Shown in pieces: positions 15,591 through 23,578 of a stretch of 64,000 bases of DNA; the first letter of the stretch is position 1, and the number at the start of each line of letters is the position of its first letter. The notes below the pieces were generated by a model. That model did not search any database and had not been told where the DNA came from. It worked only from the letters and a program-made list of their open reading frames with translations. The position numbers and the translations under genes were made by a program. The stretch spans positions 6,243,357 through 6,307,356 of the forward strand of contig NZ_CM001489.1 in NCBI RefSeq assembly GCF_000262465.1, written 5' to 3'. Source of the DNA: Frankia sp. QA3 (GTDB lineage Bacteria > Actinomycetota > Actinomycetes > Frankiales > Frankiaceae).

Positions 15591-16940
15591 TCAGATGCCC
15601 GCGAATGCCCTGCGCTGCGCGGGGGGCGGCGGGATCGGGGGCGGTGGCCCCTCGTCCGCCAACCGGTCCTCCTGCGGCGAGACCGTGAACCAGGAGACGA
15701 GCAGCAGGCCCAGACCGGTGACGACCGGGGCCAGCAGGCCGCCGGACAGCACAGTGTAGAAGATCAACACCGAGCCGGAGAGCACGAACGACTGCGAGCC
15801 GCGGACGAACATCGCGACGATGAAGCTGATGAACGTCACCGTGCCGAGGACCCCGTACTCGAGGACGAGCTTCGGCACGAGCGCGTAGTTCAGCGGCAGG
15901 CCGGTGCGGCGGAAGAACTCACCGGCGTCCCGGTCGGCGAAGCCGGCGCCGGAGCCGAACACCACCGTCGCCGGATCGCTGCCGAGCGCGTCCCAGGTGC
16001 GCTGGTAGGGCTGGACGAAGCGCAGGCTGCCGCTGGAGGTCGACGAGGACGTCTCCGTCGCGCGGGCCGCGAAGATGTCCGACGCCGGGGTGAAGCTGAT
16101 GATCAGGGCGACGAGGCCCACGCCGACCAGGGCGGTGAGCGCGAACCGGGCGCCCTTGTGGACCGCCAGCAGCACGCCCGCGCAGGCCAGTAGCAGCAGA
16201 CCGGTGCCGGAAACGGTGCTGAGAATGGCCAGCACGAACATGAGCAGCCGCCACCAGCCGCCGTTGCGCAGGACGCAGACCACGATGCCGAAACCGAGGA
16301 ACTGCGAACAGAACGACGCCTCCAAGCAGACGAAGGCGTTCGACTTGTACAGCGACGATCCGTACTGGACCGGGTAGGAGGTGTTGAAGCCGTGCATCAG
16401 GAACTGCGACGGCACGACGTCCTTGACGACATCGGTGTACGGAACTCCGACGAGCTGAATCGCGAACTGGAACAGGGCCAGCCCGGCCAGCACCGTGATC
16501 ATGATGAGGAAACGGTCGAGCAGTCGGGGCAGCAGCGCCCGGGCATCGGCGGGGCGCAGGCCGAAGACGAACGGGACATACGTCGCCAGCAGCAGCAGCA
16601 GCGACGTCAGGGACGTGCTGTCCTTCTGCCGTAGGAAGGCGACGAGAGCCGACAGCGAGCAGGCCGTCATCGCCACCAGGTAGCCGGTCATCCGGCTCGA
16701 GTAGCGGCTCAGCCCGCCGCGCCTGACCATGATGGCCGCGCACACGTAGGTGATCGGCAGGATCACCTGGACCTGCGAACCGCCGACGGGGATGGCGATC
16801 CGCTGGAAGAAGATCTCGAAGAACAGTAGAACGGTGAGCAGCCGCAGCGTCGCGTCGTTCGCCGTCCGGCCGCTGCCCGCCTCCTGGGTCGGGATCACCC
16901 ACGACCGCGGAATCCTGGTCGTGAGGGTGGTGGTGACCAC
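15591..16940 (-). CDS. O-antigen polymerase/ligase-like membrane protein (Wzy/WaaL type)
   Basis: From GTG 16940 the protein is 449 residues with about 11 hydrophobic helices. A large extracytoplasmic loop lies between helices (SQFLMHGFNTSYPVQYGSS), with a second near SLRFVQPYQRTWDALGSDP, the architecture of O-antigen polymerases and ligases. Upstream in-frame codons to 17240 look like non-coding translation rich in Arg/Pro, so the internal GTG is preferred. Only topology and general motif style support the call. It fits the Wzx-flippase and Wzz-like genes next door, which would make it the polymerase of the same pathway. Confidence 0.75.
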   Translation of the reverse strand: MVTTTLTTRIPRSWVIPTQEAGSGRTANDATLRLLTVLLFFEIFFQRIAIPVGGSQVQVILPITYVCAAIMVRRGGLSRYSSRMTGYLVAMTACSLSALVAFLRQKDSTSLTSLLLLLATYVPFVFGLRPADARALLPRLLDRFLIMITVLAGLALFQFAIQLVGVPYTDVVKDVVPSQFLMHGFNTSYPVQYGSSLYKSNAFVCLEASFCSQFLGFGIVVCVLRNGGWWRLLMFVLAILSTVSGTGLLLLACAGVLLAVHKGARFALTALVGVGLVALIISFTPASDIFAARATETSSSTSSGSLRFVQPYQRTWDALGSDPATVVFGSGAGFADRDAGEFFRRTGLPLNYALVPKLVLEYGVLGTVTFISFIVAMFVRGSQSFVLSGSVLIFYTVLSGGLLAPVVTGLGLLLVSWFTVSPQEDRLADEGPPPPIPPPPAQRRAFAGI

Positions 16941-17444
16941 TGGTTTCCCGTCCCCCGTTCTCGGTCGGCGGGTTCCCGGCGCCGCAGTCGCTCGGGCGGC
17001 GGTGAACGCTGCGGACGATACCCGGGTGGCCCCGCATGGCGGCCCGGTGCGCCGTGTGGACGGCACCGCCGGCAAGTACGGCACCGTCGGCAAGTGTAGC
17101 CGGCGCCGATCGGGCGCCTTCCACCGTGGTCTTCGGTTAATTCCCGGGGCGTACGGTCGCCCGTCCGTCACCGCTCGCAGTCGTCCTCGTGGTGTCTTCC
17201 GTGAACCTGGCGCCGGCGGGTGAATAATGACCGGGGTCACCCGGACCGTCGTGATCGGAGAAGTTCTCAGATCTGGGAACTCCTCGGGCGAAGACCCGCG
17301 TTCGTTGTATCGGGGTGGCGTTATCGGCTGCGGCCGAAGCCTGTTCTCGCACTGGTGCGGCGGGGTCGGTCGTTCATTGCTGTCGCGATGACGTCCGGTC
17401 GTTCCGGCGACTCCGGCGATCTGTCCTCACCGTGGAGGTGTAAC
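16941..17444. other. Divergent intergenic region between polymerase and GH26-like gene
   Basis: About 500 bp without a convincing gene. It holds TGACC-GG-GGTCA (17228-17239) and the imperfect inverted repeat GAGAAGTTC/GAACTCCTC (17258-17285) around an AGATCT palindrome. These are candidate operator or leader hairpins for the two divergent genes. Frames that stay open across it belong to N-terminal over-extensions of the flanking genes. Confidence 0.5.
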
Positions 17445-18779
17445 GTGCGCTATTCCGGCATCGTGCCGGGAGGGCGTCCGCCCCTGTCCGACCGGATCGG
17501 TCCGCAGCGGGGCGGCACCTCGCCGACCCGCGCCATCGCAATCAACGGGGGTGGCGGGCCCGGCCGGCCCGGTGCCGACACCGGCACCATGCCGTTGCCG
17601 GGCATCCGGACCTCGGGGCCCGTGGACTCTGGCGCGTCCACGGGCCCCGAGACGTCCGGCTCGACGCTCCTGTCCGGCGAGTCCGGCGAGTCCGGCGGGG
17701 CTGGCGGGGCTGGCGGGTCCGGCGAATCGGGCGGGTCGCGGTGGCGGATGCCGCGGTCGCGGCGCGGACGGGCGCTGGCGGTCACCGGGCTCGCGGCGGT
17801 CCTCGTGGTCGTGCTCGGTGTCGTCGGGCTGGTCGTCCTCGGCGGCGGTGGCGGTGGCGGTGGATCGGGTCCGCCCGCCCCGCAGGCCGGCGGGGTCGCC
17901 TGGCCCTCGGGCGCCAACGCCAACCCGCCCCATGACCTGGCCACGTGGGAACGCTGGCTCGGCCGCCGGACCGACGTCGCCGTCGTGTTCACCGTCCGCG
18001 ACAACTGGCAGAAGATCGTCGGGGACGACTGGCCGCTGTCGGAGCTCCGCCCGCAGGCCTACGCCGGGAAGGTGTCCGTCGCCCAGCCGCTGTTCCCGAA
18101 GGACGGCAACGAGGCCGCCTGCGCCCGCGGTGACTACGACGCCAACTGGGCGACGTTCGGGCGGACGCTGGTGCGCAACGGCCGTGGGGACGCCTTCGTC
18201 CGGCTCGGCTGGGAGTTCAACGGCGACTGGTTCTGGTGGTACCCGCGCGACACCGCCACCTGGCGGACCTGCTTCCAGCGGGCGGTGACCGCGATCCGCT
18301 CCACCTCGCCCGACGTGCGCATCGACTGGAACGTCTCGGCCCACCGGGACTCGATGCCCAACGGGGACAACGTCTGGGCGGCCTACCCCGGCGACGGGTT
18401 CGTCGACGTCGTCAGCATCGACGCCTACGACTCCTACCCGCCGTCGTTGACCCGGGCGACCTTCGACGCCCAGTGCCACCAGGACTCGGGCGCCTGCACC
18501 GTCGCCCGGTTCGCCCACGAGCATGGCAAGCGGTTCGCCGTGCCGGAATGGGGGGTCGTCCGCTCGGCGGGCGGTGGCGCGGACAACCCGTACTACATCC
18601 AGAAGATGTACGAGCTGTTCCAGGCGAACCGGGCGAACCTCGCCTACGAGGCGTACTTCACCGCGACCGATGCGGGTAACGTCCAGTCCTCGCTGTTCGA
18701 TCCGCCGAGCAACCCCCGCGCCGCCCAGCGCTACCGTGCCCTGTTCGGCGCCCAACCACCGCAGACCACGCCCCGCTGA
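17445..18779 (+). CDS. Membrane-anchored GH26-like glycoside hydrolase (paralogue 1)
   Basis: This 444-residue protein has a 100-residue Gly/Ser-rich cytoplasmic N-terminus, one transmembrane helix (about 109-133, ALAVTGLAAVLVVVLG) and an external beta-mannanase-type domain. Candidate catalytic acid/base is Glu257 in GWEFNG and nucleophile Glu368 in VPEWGVV, 111 residues apart as in clan GH-A retaining enzymes. GTG 17445 is chosen because GGAGGTG lies directly upstream. An ATG at 17220 is in frame but gives an unlikely leader. About 300 residues are clearly homologous to the protein at 24606-27944. Located among flippase, polymerase and sugar genes, it probably trims the exported glycan at the cell surface; the substrate is unknown. 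Confidence 0.82.
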   Translation: MRYSGIVPGGRPPLSDRIGPQRGGTSPTRAIAINGGGGPGRPGADTGTMPLPGIRTSGPVDSGASTGPETSGSTLLSGESGESGGAGGAGGSGESGGSRWRMPRSRRGRALAVTGLAAVLVVVLGVVGLVVLGGGGGGGGSGPPAPQAGGVAWPSGANANPPHDLATWERWLGRRTDVAVVFTVRDNWQKIVGDDWPLSELRPQAYAGKVSVAQPLFPKDGNEAACARGDYDANWATFGRTLVRNGRGDAFVRLGWEFNGDWFWWYPRDTATWRTCFQRAVTAIRSTSPDVRIDWNVSAHRDSMPNGDNVWAAYPGDGFVDVVSIDAYDSYPPSLTRATFDAQCHQDSGACTVARFAHEHGKRFAVPEWGVVRSAGGGADNPYYIQKMYELFQANRANLAYEAYFTATDAGNVQSSLFDPPSNPRAAQRYRALFGAQPPQTTPR

Positions 18780-18815
18780 CCGTCGCCCGGCCGGCTGGTG
18801 CGGGCCGGGCGACGG
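18780..18815. terminator. Strong bidirectional terminator between GH26-like and SDR genes
   Basis: A perfect 13-bp stem, CCGTCGCCCGGCC (18780-18792) with GGCCGGGCGACGG (18803-18815), and a 10-nt loop. It starts at the GH26-like stop codon and ends 12 bp before the convergent SDR stop. Confidence 0.85.
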
Positions 18816-18826
18816 CTGGAAGGGCG

Positions 18827-19600
18827 TTAGTAGCTTTTCTTCGCGGGGCGCAGGTGCAGCTCGGTGATCTCGGCGGTGGGTGGGAGCCGGATCAGGTAGT
18901 CGACGAGGTCGGCGACGTCGTCGGCCTGGATGAGCAGCGCCGGCGCGTACTCCCGGCCCTCCCGCGCGTAGATCGTCTCCTGGCGCGGGGTGGCCGTGCG
19001 GCCGAGGTGGATCGTGGCGACCCGGATCCCGTCGGCGTTGATCTCCTGGCGCAGGCTGTCGGCGAAACCGCGCATGGCGTGCTGGGTCGCGGCGAACTGG
19101 CCCGCGCCGGCGCCCGCACGAATGCCCTGCGTGGAGTTGACGATGACGATGTCGGCGCCGCCGGCTGCCCCCGCGACCCGCAGCGCGGGCAGCAGCCGCT
19201 GGGTCAGCGCGTAGGGCGCCCGGACGTTCGCGAGGTACTGCGCGTCCAGGTCGGCCAGGGACGCGGCGTCCACCCGGGCGCTGGCGTAGGCCCCGGCGCT
19301 GTGCACCAGGTGGTCGACCCGGCCGTGGCGGGCGGTGACCTCGGCGACGAAGTCGGCGACGGCCGCGTCGTCGGTCAGGTCGAGCCGGACGGGCAGCAGC
19401 GTGCCCGGCCCGGTCGCCTCCTTGCCGAGGCCGTCGAGCCGGGCCTGGTCGCGGCCGAGGGCGAGCACGGTGGCTCCGTCCGCGGCCAGGCGCAGCGCGG
19501 TGGCGCGGCCGATGCCGCTGGACGCGCCCGTCACGACGGCGACGTGCCCGGCCAGCGCAAGCGAGTCCGCCGCCGGGTCGCCCGCGGATCCGGCCGTCAC
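18827..19600 (-). CDS. Short-chain dehydrogenase/reductase lacking the catalytic Tyr and Lys
   Basis: The 257-residue product has the classical SDR cofactor motif TGASSGIGRA, the structural NVRAPYALTQ and the Ser motif IVNSTQG. At the YxxxK position it reads FAATQ (Phe169 and Gln173), so both the proton donor Tyr and the Lys are replaced. Such an SDR would be expected to be inactive as a normal dehydrogenase or to use altered chemistry. GTG 19600 overlaps the upstream stop as GTGA, making it the last gene of the leftward rfbF operon. In CDP-ribitol synthases (Bcs1) an IspD-like domain is fused to an SDR, so this gene could partner the IspD-like gene two positions upstream; that link is inference. 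Confidence 0.8.
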   Translation of the reverse strand: MTAGSAGDPAADSLALAGHVAVVTGASSGIGRATALRLAADGATVLALGRDQARLDGLGKEATGPGTLLPVRLDLTDDAAVADFVAEVTARHGRVDHLVHSAGAYASARVDAASLADLDAQYLANVRAPYALTQRLLPALRVAGAAGGADIVIVNSTQGIRAGAGAGQFAATQHAMRGFADSLRQEINADGIRVATIHLGRTATPRQETIYAREGREYAPALLIQADDVADLVDYLIRLPPTAEITELHLRPAKKSY

Positions 19601-20523
19601 GCGCTCGACGCCTGGGAGAACACCAGCACGGCGTCCTCCCGCGGGGGCGCGGTGTCGTAGCTGAGGCAGATGTCCTCGGGGATGCGGGCGAGGTCGGTGC
19701 CGCGCAGGTAGTCCCGCATCGTGGTGCCGGTGCACTCGGAGTCGACGTTCGGCGCCCCGACGTGGTTGACGACGTCGTCGAAGTGCACCGTGCGGAAGTC
19801 CATGCTGAACCGGGTGCGCCCGGAGTTGTTCGGCACCGAGGAGTGCAGCTGCGCCGCGGAGAAGATCAGCATGCCGCCGGACGGCGCGACCACCCGGGTC
19901 TGCGGGAAGATCTCCACCTCCTCCTCCGGCTTGGGCTGCTTGCGGGTGTCGGACTTGATGTGCTTCGCCGCGTCCGCCCGGCTCTTGGCGTTCCACTCGT
20001 AGTAGTCGTAGTCGCGAGAACCGTTCTTCACGCCCTGGCTGAAGTAGCGCGGGTGGAAGGCCAGGCCGTTCTCCGGGACGATGTCGAAGATCGGCATCCA
20101 CCAGTTGAGCTGGCAGAACGGCGCGGAGTACCAGGTGTCGCGGTGCGGGTGGAAGGCGTAGGCGATGCCGGAGGTCAGGTAGTCGTCCGACGTCGAGGTT
20201 CGCAGCCGCGGCACGTCGAAGTAGGTCTTCGACGGGTCGGCGCCGTGCTCGGCGAGGATCGCCGGCAGCAGCTCCTTGCAGGTCGGATGGTGGATGAACC
20301 GCGGCTTGAGCTCGGCGAGCAGGGCGGCGTACTCCTCGACGGGCATGTGGTACTGCGCCGTCTCCGGGTCGAGGCTGCCGAACGCCTCCCGGATCAGCGC
20401 GCGGCTGAACTCGACGAACTCGCGGGTCGCCGGCCTGGGTGCGTAGACGAACAGGTCGCCCTGGTAGAGCTTGGCCCGCCGCTCGTCATCGGACAGCGTG
20501 GACTCGACCAGTACCGAACTCAT
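19597..20523 (-). CDS. Phytanoyl-CoA dioxygenase (PhyH) family Fe(II)/2-oxoglutarate oxygenase
   Basis: The 308-residue protein has the metal facial triad of PhyH enzymes: His127 and Asp129 in HPHRDTW and a distal His227 in QLHSSVPN, followed by an Arg about ten residues on (SGRTRF) for 2-oxoglutarate. ATG 20523 is preceded by GAGGGGGA. PhyH members hydroxylate diverse small molecules and acyl or sugar moieties. Its place between the IspD-like and SDR genes, with overlaps on both sides, ties it to the same pathway, perhaps hydroxylating a polyol or sugar precursor. The family is clear, the substrate unknown. Confidence 0.85.
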   Translation of the reverse strand: MSSVLVESTLSDDERRAKLYQGDLFVYAPRPATREFVEFSRALIREAFGSLDPETAQYHMPVEEYAALLAELKPRFIHHPTCKELLPAILAEHGADPSKTYFDVPRLRTSTSDDYLTSGIAYAFHPHRDTWYSAPFCQLNWWMPIFDIVPENGLAFHPRYFSQGVKNGSRDYDYYEWNAKSRADAAKHIKSDTRKQPKPEEEVEIFPQTRVVAPSGGMLIFSAAQLHSSVPNNSGRTRFSMDFRTVHFDDVVNHVGAPNVDSECTGTTMRDYLRGTDLARIPEDICLSYDTAPPREDAVLVFSQASSA

Positions 20524-21283
20524 CGGATTCCCCCTCGGAACGGACGTGGGTGAGAAGAAGCCGGGCCATGGCGAGTTCGTCCGGCGTCGTGACATGGATG
20601 TTGGCGGGTTCGCCCGGTACGACGACGACCAGGCCGCCGGCCTCGGCGACCATCGCCGAGTCCTCCACCGCCTCGCGGGCGTCCGCGTGCACGGAGCGCA
20701 GCAGGTCCGCCCGGAACGCGTGTGGAGTCTGCACCAGCCGATGGGTCTCCCGCGGCAGCGACGCCCCCGCGACCAGCCTGGGGGAGGGACCGATCCCACC
20801 CGTCGACCGAATCTCGTCGGCGACGCGAACCTCCTTGACCACCTCGGTGAGCGGCAGGCCGGGCACGGCCGCGTCGGCCCCGGCCCGGACCTCGTCGACG
20901 ACGCGCCGGTAGAGGGCGGGCGTGGCCAGCGGGTGGGCGGCGTCGGTGATCACGATGATGCCGGCGTCCGCGGGGACGCCCGCGAGCCCGGCCCGGACGG
21001 ACTCGGCCCGGGTGGCGCCGCCGGTCACCTGGCGGACGCCGGGCGGCGGGGGCCAACTTTCGGCCGTCCCCGCGGGCACGACCACGACGATGCCGTCGCT
21101 GGCCGCGCGGGCCGCCGCGACCGGATGGGCGAGCAGTGGCTCGCCGCCGAGGTCGAAGAACTGCTTCGGCCCGCCGAAGCGGGTGCCGCCGCCGCCCGCG
21201 AGCACGATCGTCCAGACCGGTCCGGGGATGCCGGACCGCTCCGGCCGCCCGGACCGGCCGGATCTGCCGGCGAGGTCAGCCAC
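20486..21283 (-). CDS. IspD/TarI-like cytidylyltransferase
   Basis: The 265-residue product has the nucleotidyltransferase loop LAGGGGTRFGGPKQF near residue 28, a TRAESVRAGL motif, ITDAAHPLA and QTPHAFRADLL, all typical of the IspD/TarI family that makes CDP-linked polyols. The start is GTG 21283, overlapping the upstream stop by eight bases. The 3' end overlaps the PhyH gene by 38 bp. In an operon with rfbF and an SDR it is more likely to activate a polyol or sugar phosphate, as in CDP-ribitol synthesis, than to serve isoprenoid synthesis. A check for another ispD elsewhere in the genome would settle this. Confidence 0.8.
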   Translation of the reverse strand: MADLAGRSGRSGRPERSGIPGPVWTIVLAGGGGTRFGGPKQFFDLGGEPLLAHPVAAARAASDGIVVVVPAGTAESWPPPPGVRQVTGGATRAESVRAGLAGVPADAGIIVITDAAHPLATPALYRRVVDEVRAGADAAVPGLPLTEVVKEVRVADEIRSTGGIGPSPRLVAGASLPRETHRLVQTPHAFRADLLRSVHADAREAVEDSAMVAEAGGLVVVVPGEPANIHVTTPDELAMARLLLTHVRSEGESDEFGTGRVHAVR

Positions 21284-22661
21284 CGGTCGCTCCCGCGGGG
21301 CCGGCGCCCGCCTCGGCGAGCAGGTCGACGCCGGCCAGCGCGTCCGCGGCCTCGGCGACGGTGTCGAACGGCAGGTCCGCGCGCTCGGCGATGTCGAGCA
21401 GGCTGTGGGTGCCGTCGGCGAGGTTGAGCACCCACAGCAGGCCCATCTCGATGGCCTGGCGGTTCATCGTCGCGCCGATGGCCCGGTAAAGGCCGCGCCG
21501 GCCGAGCTGCGGCTCGCCGTACGGGGCGGTGTTGCGCCAGGTCCGGTCCCGCTCGCAGATCTCGACCGTGCGCCGCAGGATCGCGAACGAGTCGGCGAGC
21601 GACTCGGGCGTGACGAACTCCAGGTCGTCGGCGGAGGTGTGGTACTGCGGGTACTCGCCGTGCTGGCCCCGACCGAACCGGCCGACGGGCAGGTCGAAGC
21701 CGGGCGAGCAGAACTGCCGCTCGTCATAGCCGTAGGGGGAGAAGTCGACGACCCGGTGCGGCCGGCCCGTCTCGGCCAGCGCCACCGCGGCGGCCCGGTC
21801 GACGGCGGCGTCGCCCCGGCGACTGCGCTTGTAGGTCGGGTCGCTGCGGTCGCCGAGGCCGGTCAGGACCAGCCCGTGCCGGATGCGGCCGACCGCGTCC
21901 CGGTTGCGGGCGAGCCAGGTGATCGAGCCGATCGTCCCCGGGATGAACAGCAGCCGGAACGTGTGCCGCCTCGGCCCGGCGGCCAGCGCCCGCGCCAGCA
22001 GGGTCGCCGTGGCGATGCCCGAGCAGTTGTCGTTGGCCATCGCCGGATGGCAGGTGTGCGTGGTGATCAGGAACTCGTCGGACGTCTCGCCCGGCAGCAC
22101 GATCTCGCCGTAGGTCAGCGACCCGTCGGTGAGCGTCGTGTCGATCTCGACCTCGTACTCGCCGTCGGGCAGCGCGCCGCGTTGCCGGTCGGTCAGGCAG
22201 AAGCCCCAGTTCTCGTTGTAGTACGAGGTCCGGTAGGGCACCCAGTCCGGCCGGTCCGGCATCGAGAACAGGTGCGGGCGCAGCTCGTCGAGGGTCATCC
22301 TGGCGCGCACCGGCGTGCTGTAACCCAGCAGGTGCAGCGGGTTGTCGGCGGCGTCGACGACCGTCTTGCCGTCCGGGCCGATCAGCCGGGCCGAGCCGAC
22401 GTTCCACTCCCGGGGGACGGTCCAGTCCAGCACCGGCGTGCCGCTGGGCACCTCGTGCACGGCTAGCCCGACGTCCGGGCCGAGTGCCCGCGCGACGGTG
22501 CGCAGCGTCGTGCGCACCCCCTCGCCGGTGATGCTGCGCATGGGTGGCAGCAGGTCGGCGACCAGATCGTGCAGCCAGCGGCCCGGGTCGGCCGGGAGCA
22601 CGGCGTCGTCGCGATCACCGGCGTGGCCGGTCGTCCCGGCCACGCTCGCGGATTCGGTCAT
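21276..22661 (-). CDS. DUF4910 aminopeptidase-like zinc protein with C-terminal winged-helix region
   Basis: This 461-residue protein belongs to the DUF4910 family: M28-like metal-binding motifs THTCHPAMANDNCSG near the middle, GDRSDPTYKRS, then EYPQYHTSADDLEF. A small C-terminal helical region resembles a winged helix (LLDIAERADLPFDTVAEAADAL). Relatives occur inside surface-polysaccharide clusters but their reaction is not established. ATG 22661 is chosen. A GTG at 22706, overlapping the rfbF end, is a possible start. It is the second gene of the rfbF operon. Confidence 0.75.
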   Translation of the reverse strand: MTESASVAGTTGHAGDRDDAVLPADPGRWLHDLVADLLPPMRSITGEGVRTTLRTVARALGPDVGLAVHEVPSGTPVLDWTVPREWNVGSARLIGPDGKTVVDAADNPLHLLGYSTPVRARMTLDELRPHLFSMPDRPDWVPYRTSYYNENWGFCLTDRQRGALPDGEYEVEIDTTLTDGSLTYGEIVLPGETSDEFLITTHTCHPAMANDNCSGIATATLLARALAAGPRRHTFRLLFIPGTIGSITWLARNRDAVGRIRHGLVLTGLGDRSDPTYKRSRRGDAAVDRAAAVALAETGRPHRVVDFSPYGYDERQFCSPGFDLPVGRFGRGQHGEYPQYHTSADDLEFVTPESLADSFAILRRTVEICERDRTWRNTAPYGEPQLGRRGLYRAIGATMNRQAIEMGLLWVLNLADGTHSLLDIAERADLPFDTVAEAADALAGVDLLAEAGAGPAGATGG

Positions 22662-22684
22662 CGTCGCGGATCCGTCCGGAATTC

Positions 22685-23578
22685 TCAGTCGGTCCAGACG
22701 CGCCACGGCGCGGACCCGGAATCCCAGAGCTGGTTGAGTTCGGTCCAGTCCCGGAAGGTGTCCATGCCCATCCAGAACCCGTCGTGGTTGTGCAGGGTGA
22801 GCTCGCCGTCGCGGGCGAGCTGCTGCAGCGGGTGGCGCTCCAGCAGCAGCGCCGGGTCGTCGTCGAGGTACTTGTCGATGAACTCGCGCTCGAAGACGAA
22901 GTACCCGCCGCTCACCCAGCCGGTCTGCGGCGGCTTCTCGGCGAACAGCGTCACCGCGTTGCCGTCGGTCTCCAGCTCGCCGTAGCGGCTCGACGGCCGG
23001 ACGCCGGTGACGGTGCCGAGACGGCCGGATTTCACGTGGTCGGACAGCACCGCGCCGACGTCGATCGCGCCGACGCCGTCACCGTAGGTGAGCATGAACC
23101 GCGGCCCGGTCAGGTACTGGGCGACCCGGCGCAGGCGGGCGCCGGTGCCGGTGAGCAGGCCCGTCTCCGCGAAGGTGACCTCCCACTTCTCGTCGCCCAC
23201 CGCGTTGTGGAACTGCGGGGTGTGGTCGTCGGAGAGCGTGAGGGTGAAGTCGGCGACCTGCGCCCGGTAGGCCAGGAAGTAATTCTTGATCAGGTCGCTC
23301 TTGTAGCCGAGGCAGAGCACGAACTTGCGAAAGCCGTAGTGTTCATACGTCTTCATGATGTGCCACAGCACCGGCTTGCCGCCGATGTCCACCAGCGGCT
23401 TCGGCAGCTTTTCGCTGGCCTCCCGCAGCCGGGTACCCATCCCGCCGCAGAGGATGACGACCGGGATGTCGGCGGCGTCGGGGATCTCGGTCCTGGCGCT
23501 TTCGGTGCTCAAGGCTGTTGCGTCTCCCGTGCTCATGCCCCGGTCGGGCTCGGTGGGGCGGATGGGCGCTGTTGGCAT
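22685..23578 (-). CDS. rfbF: Glucose-1-phosphate cytidylyltransferase
   Basis: The enzyme makes CDP-glucose from CTP and glucose 1-phosphate, the entry to CDP-dideoxy and branched sugars. The sequence shows LCGGMGTRLREAS, KLPKPLVDIGGKPVLWHIMK, LCLGYKSDLIKNYF and LTYGDGVG, all diagnostic of RfbF. ATG 23578 (297 residues) follows GCGAGGA. ATG 23536 (283 residues) is an alternative; the family core of about 257 residues begins after a 45-residue disordered leader. It heads a five-gene leftward operon. No obvious CDP-glucose 4,6-dehydratase (rfbG) is in the window. Confidence 0.9.
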   Translation of the reverse strand: MPTAPIRPTEPDRGMSTGDATALSTESARTEIPDAADIPVVILCGGMGTRLREASEKLPKPLVDIGGKPVLWHIMKTYEHYGFRKFVLCLGYKSDLIKNYFLAYRAQVADFTLTLSDDHTPQFHNAVGDEKWEVTFAETGLLTGTGARLRRVAQYLTGPRFMLTYGDGVGAIDVGAVLSDHVKSGRLGTVTGVRPSSRYGELETDGNAVTLFAEKPPQTGWVSGGYFVFEREFIDKYLDDDPALLLERHPLQQLARDGELTLHNHDGFWMGMDTFRDWTELNQLWDSGSAPWRVWTD

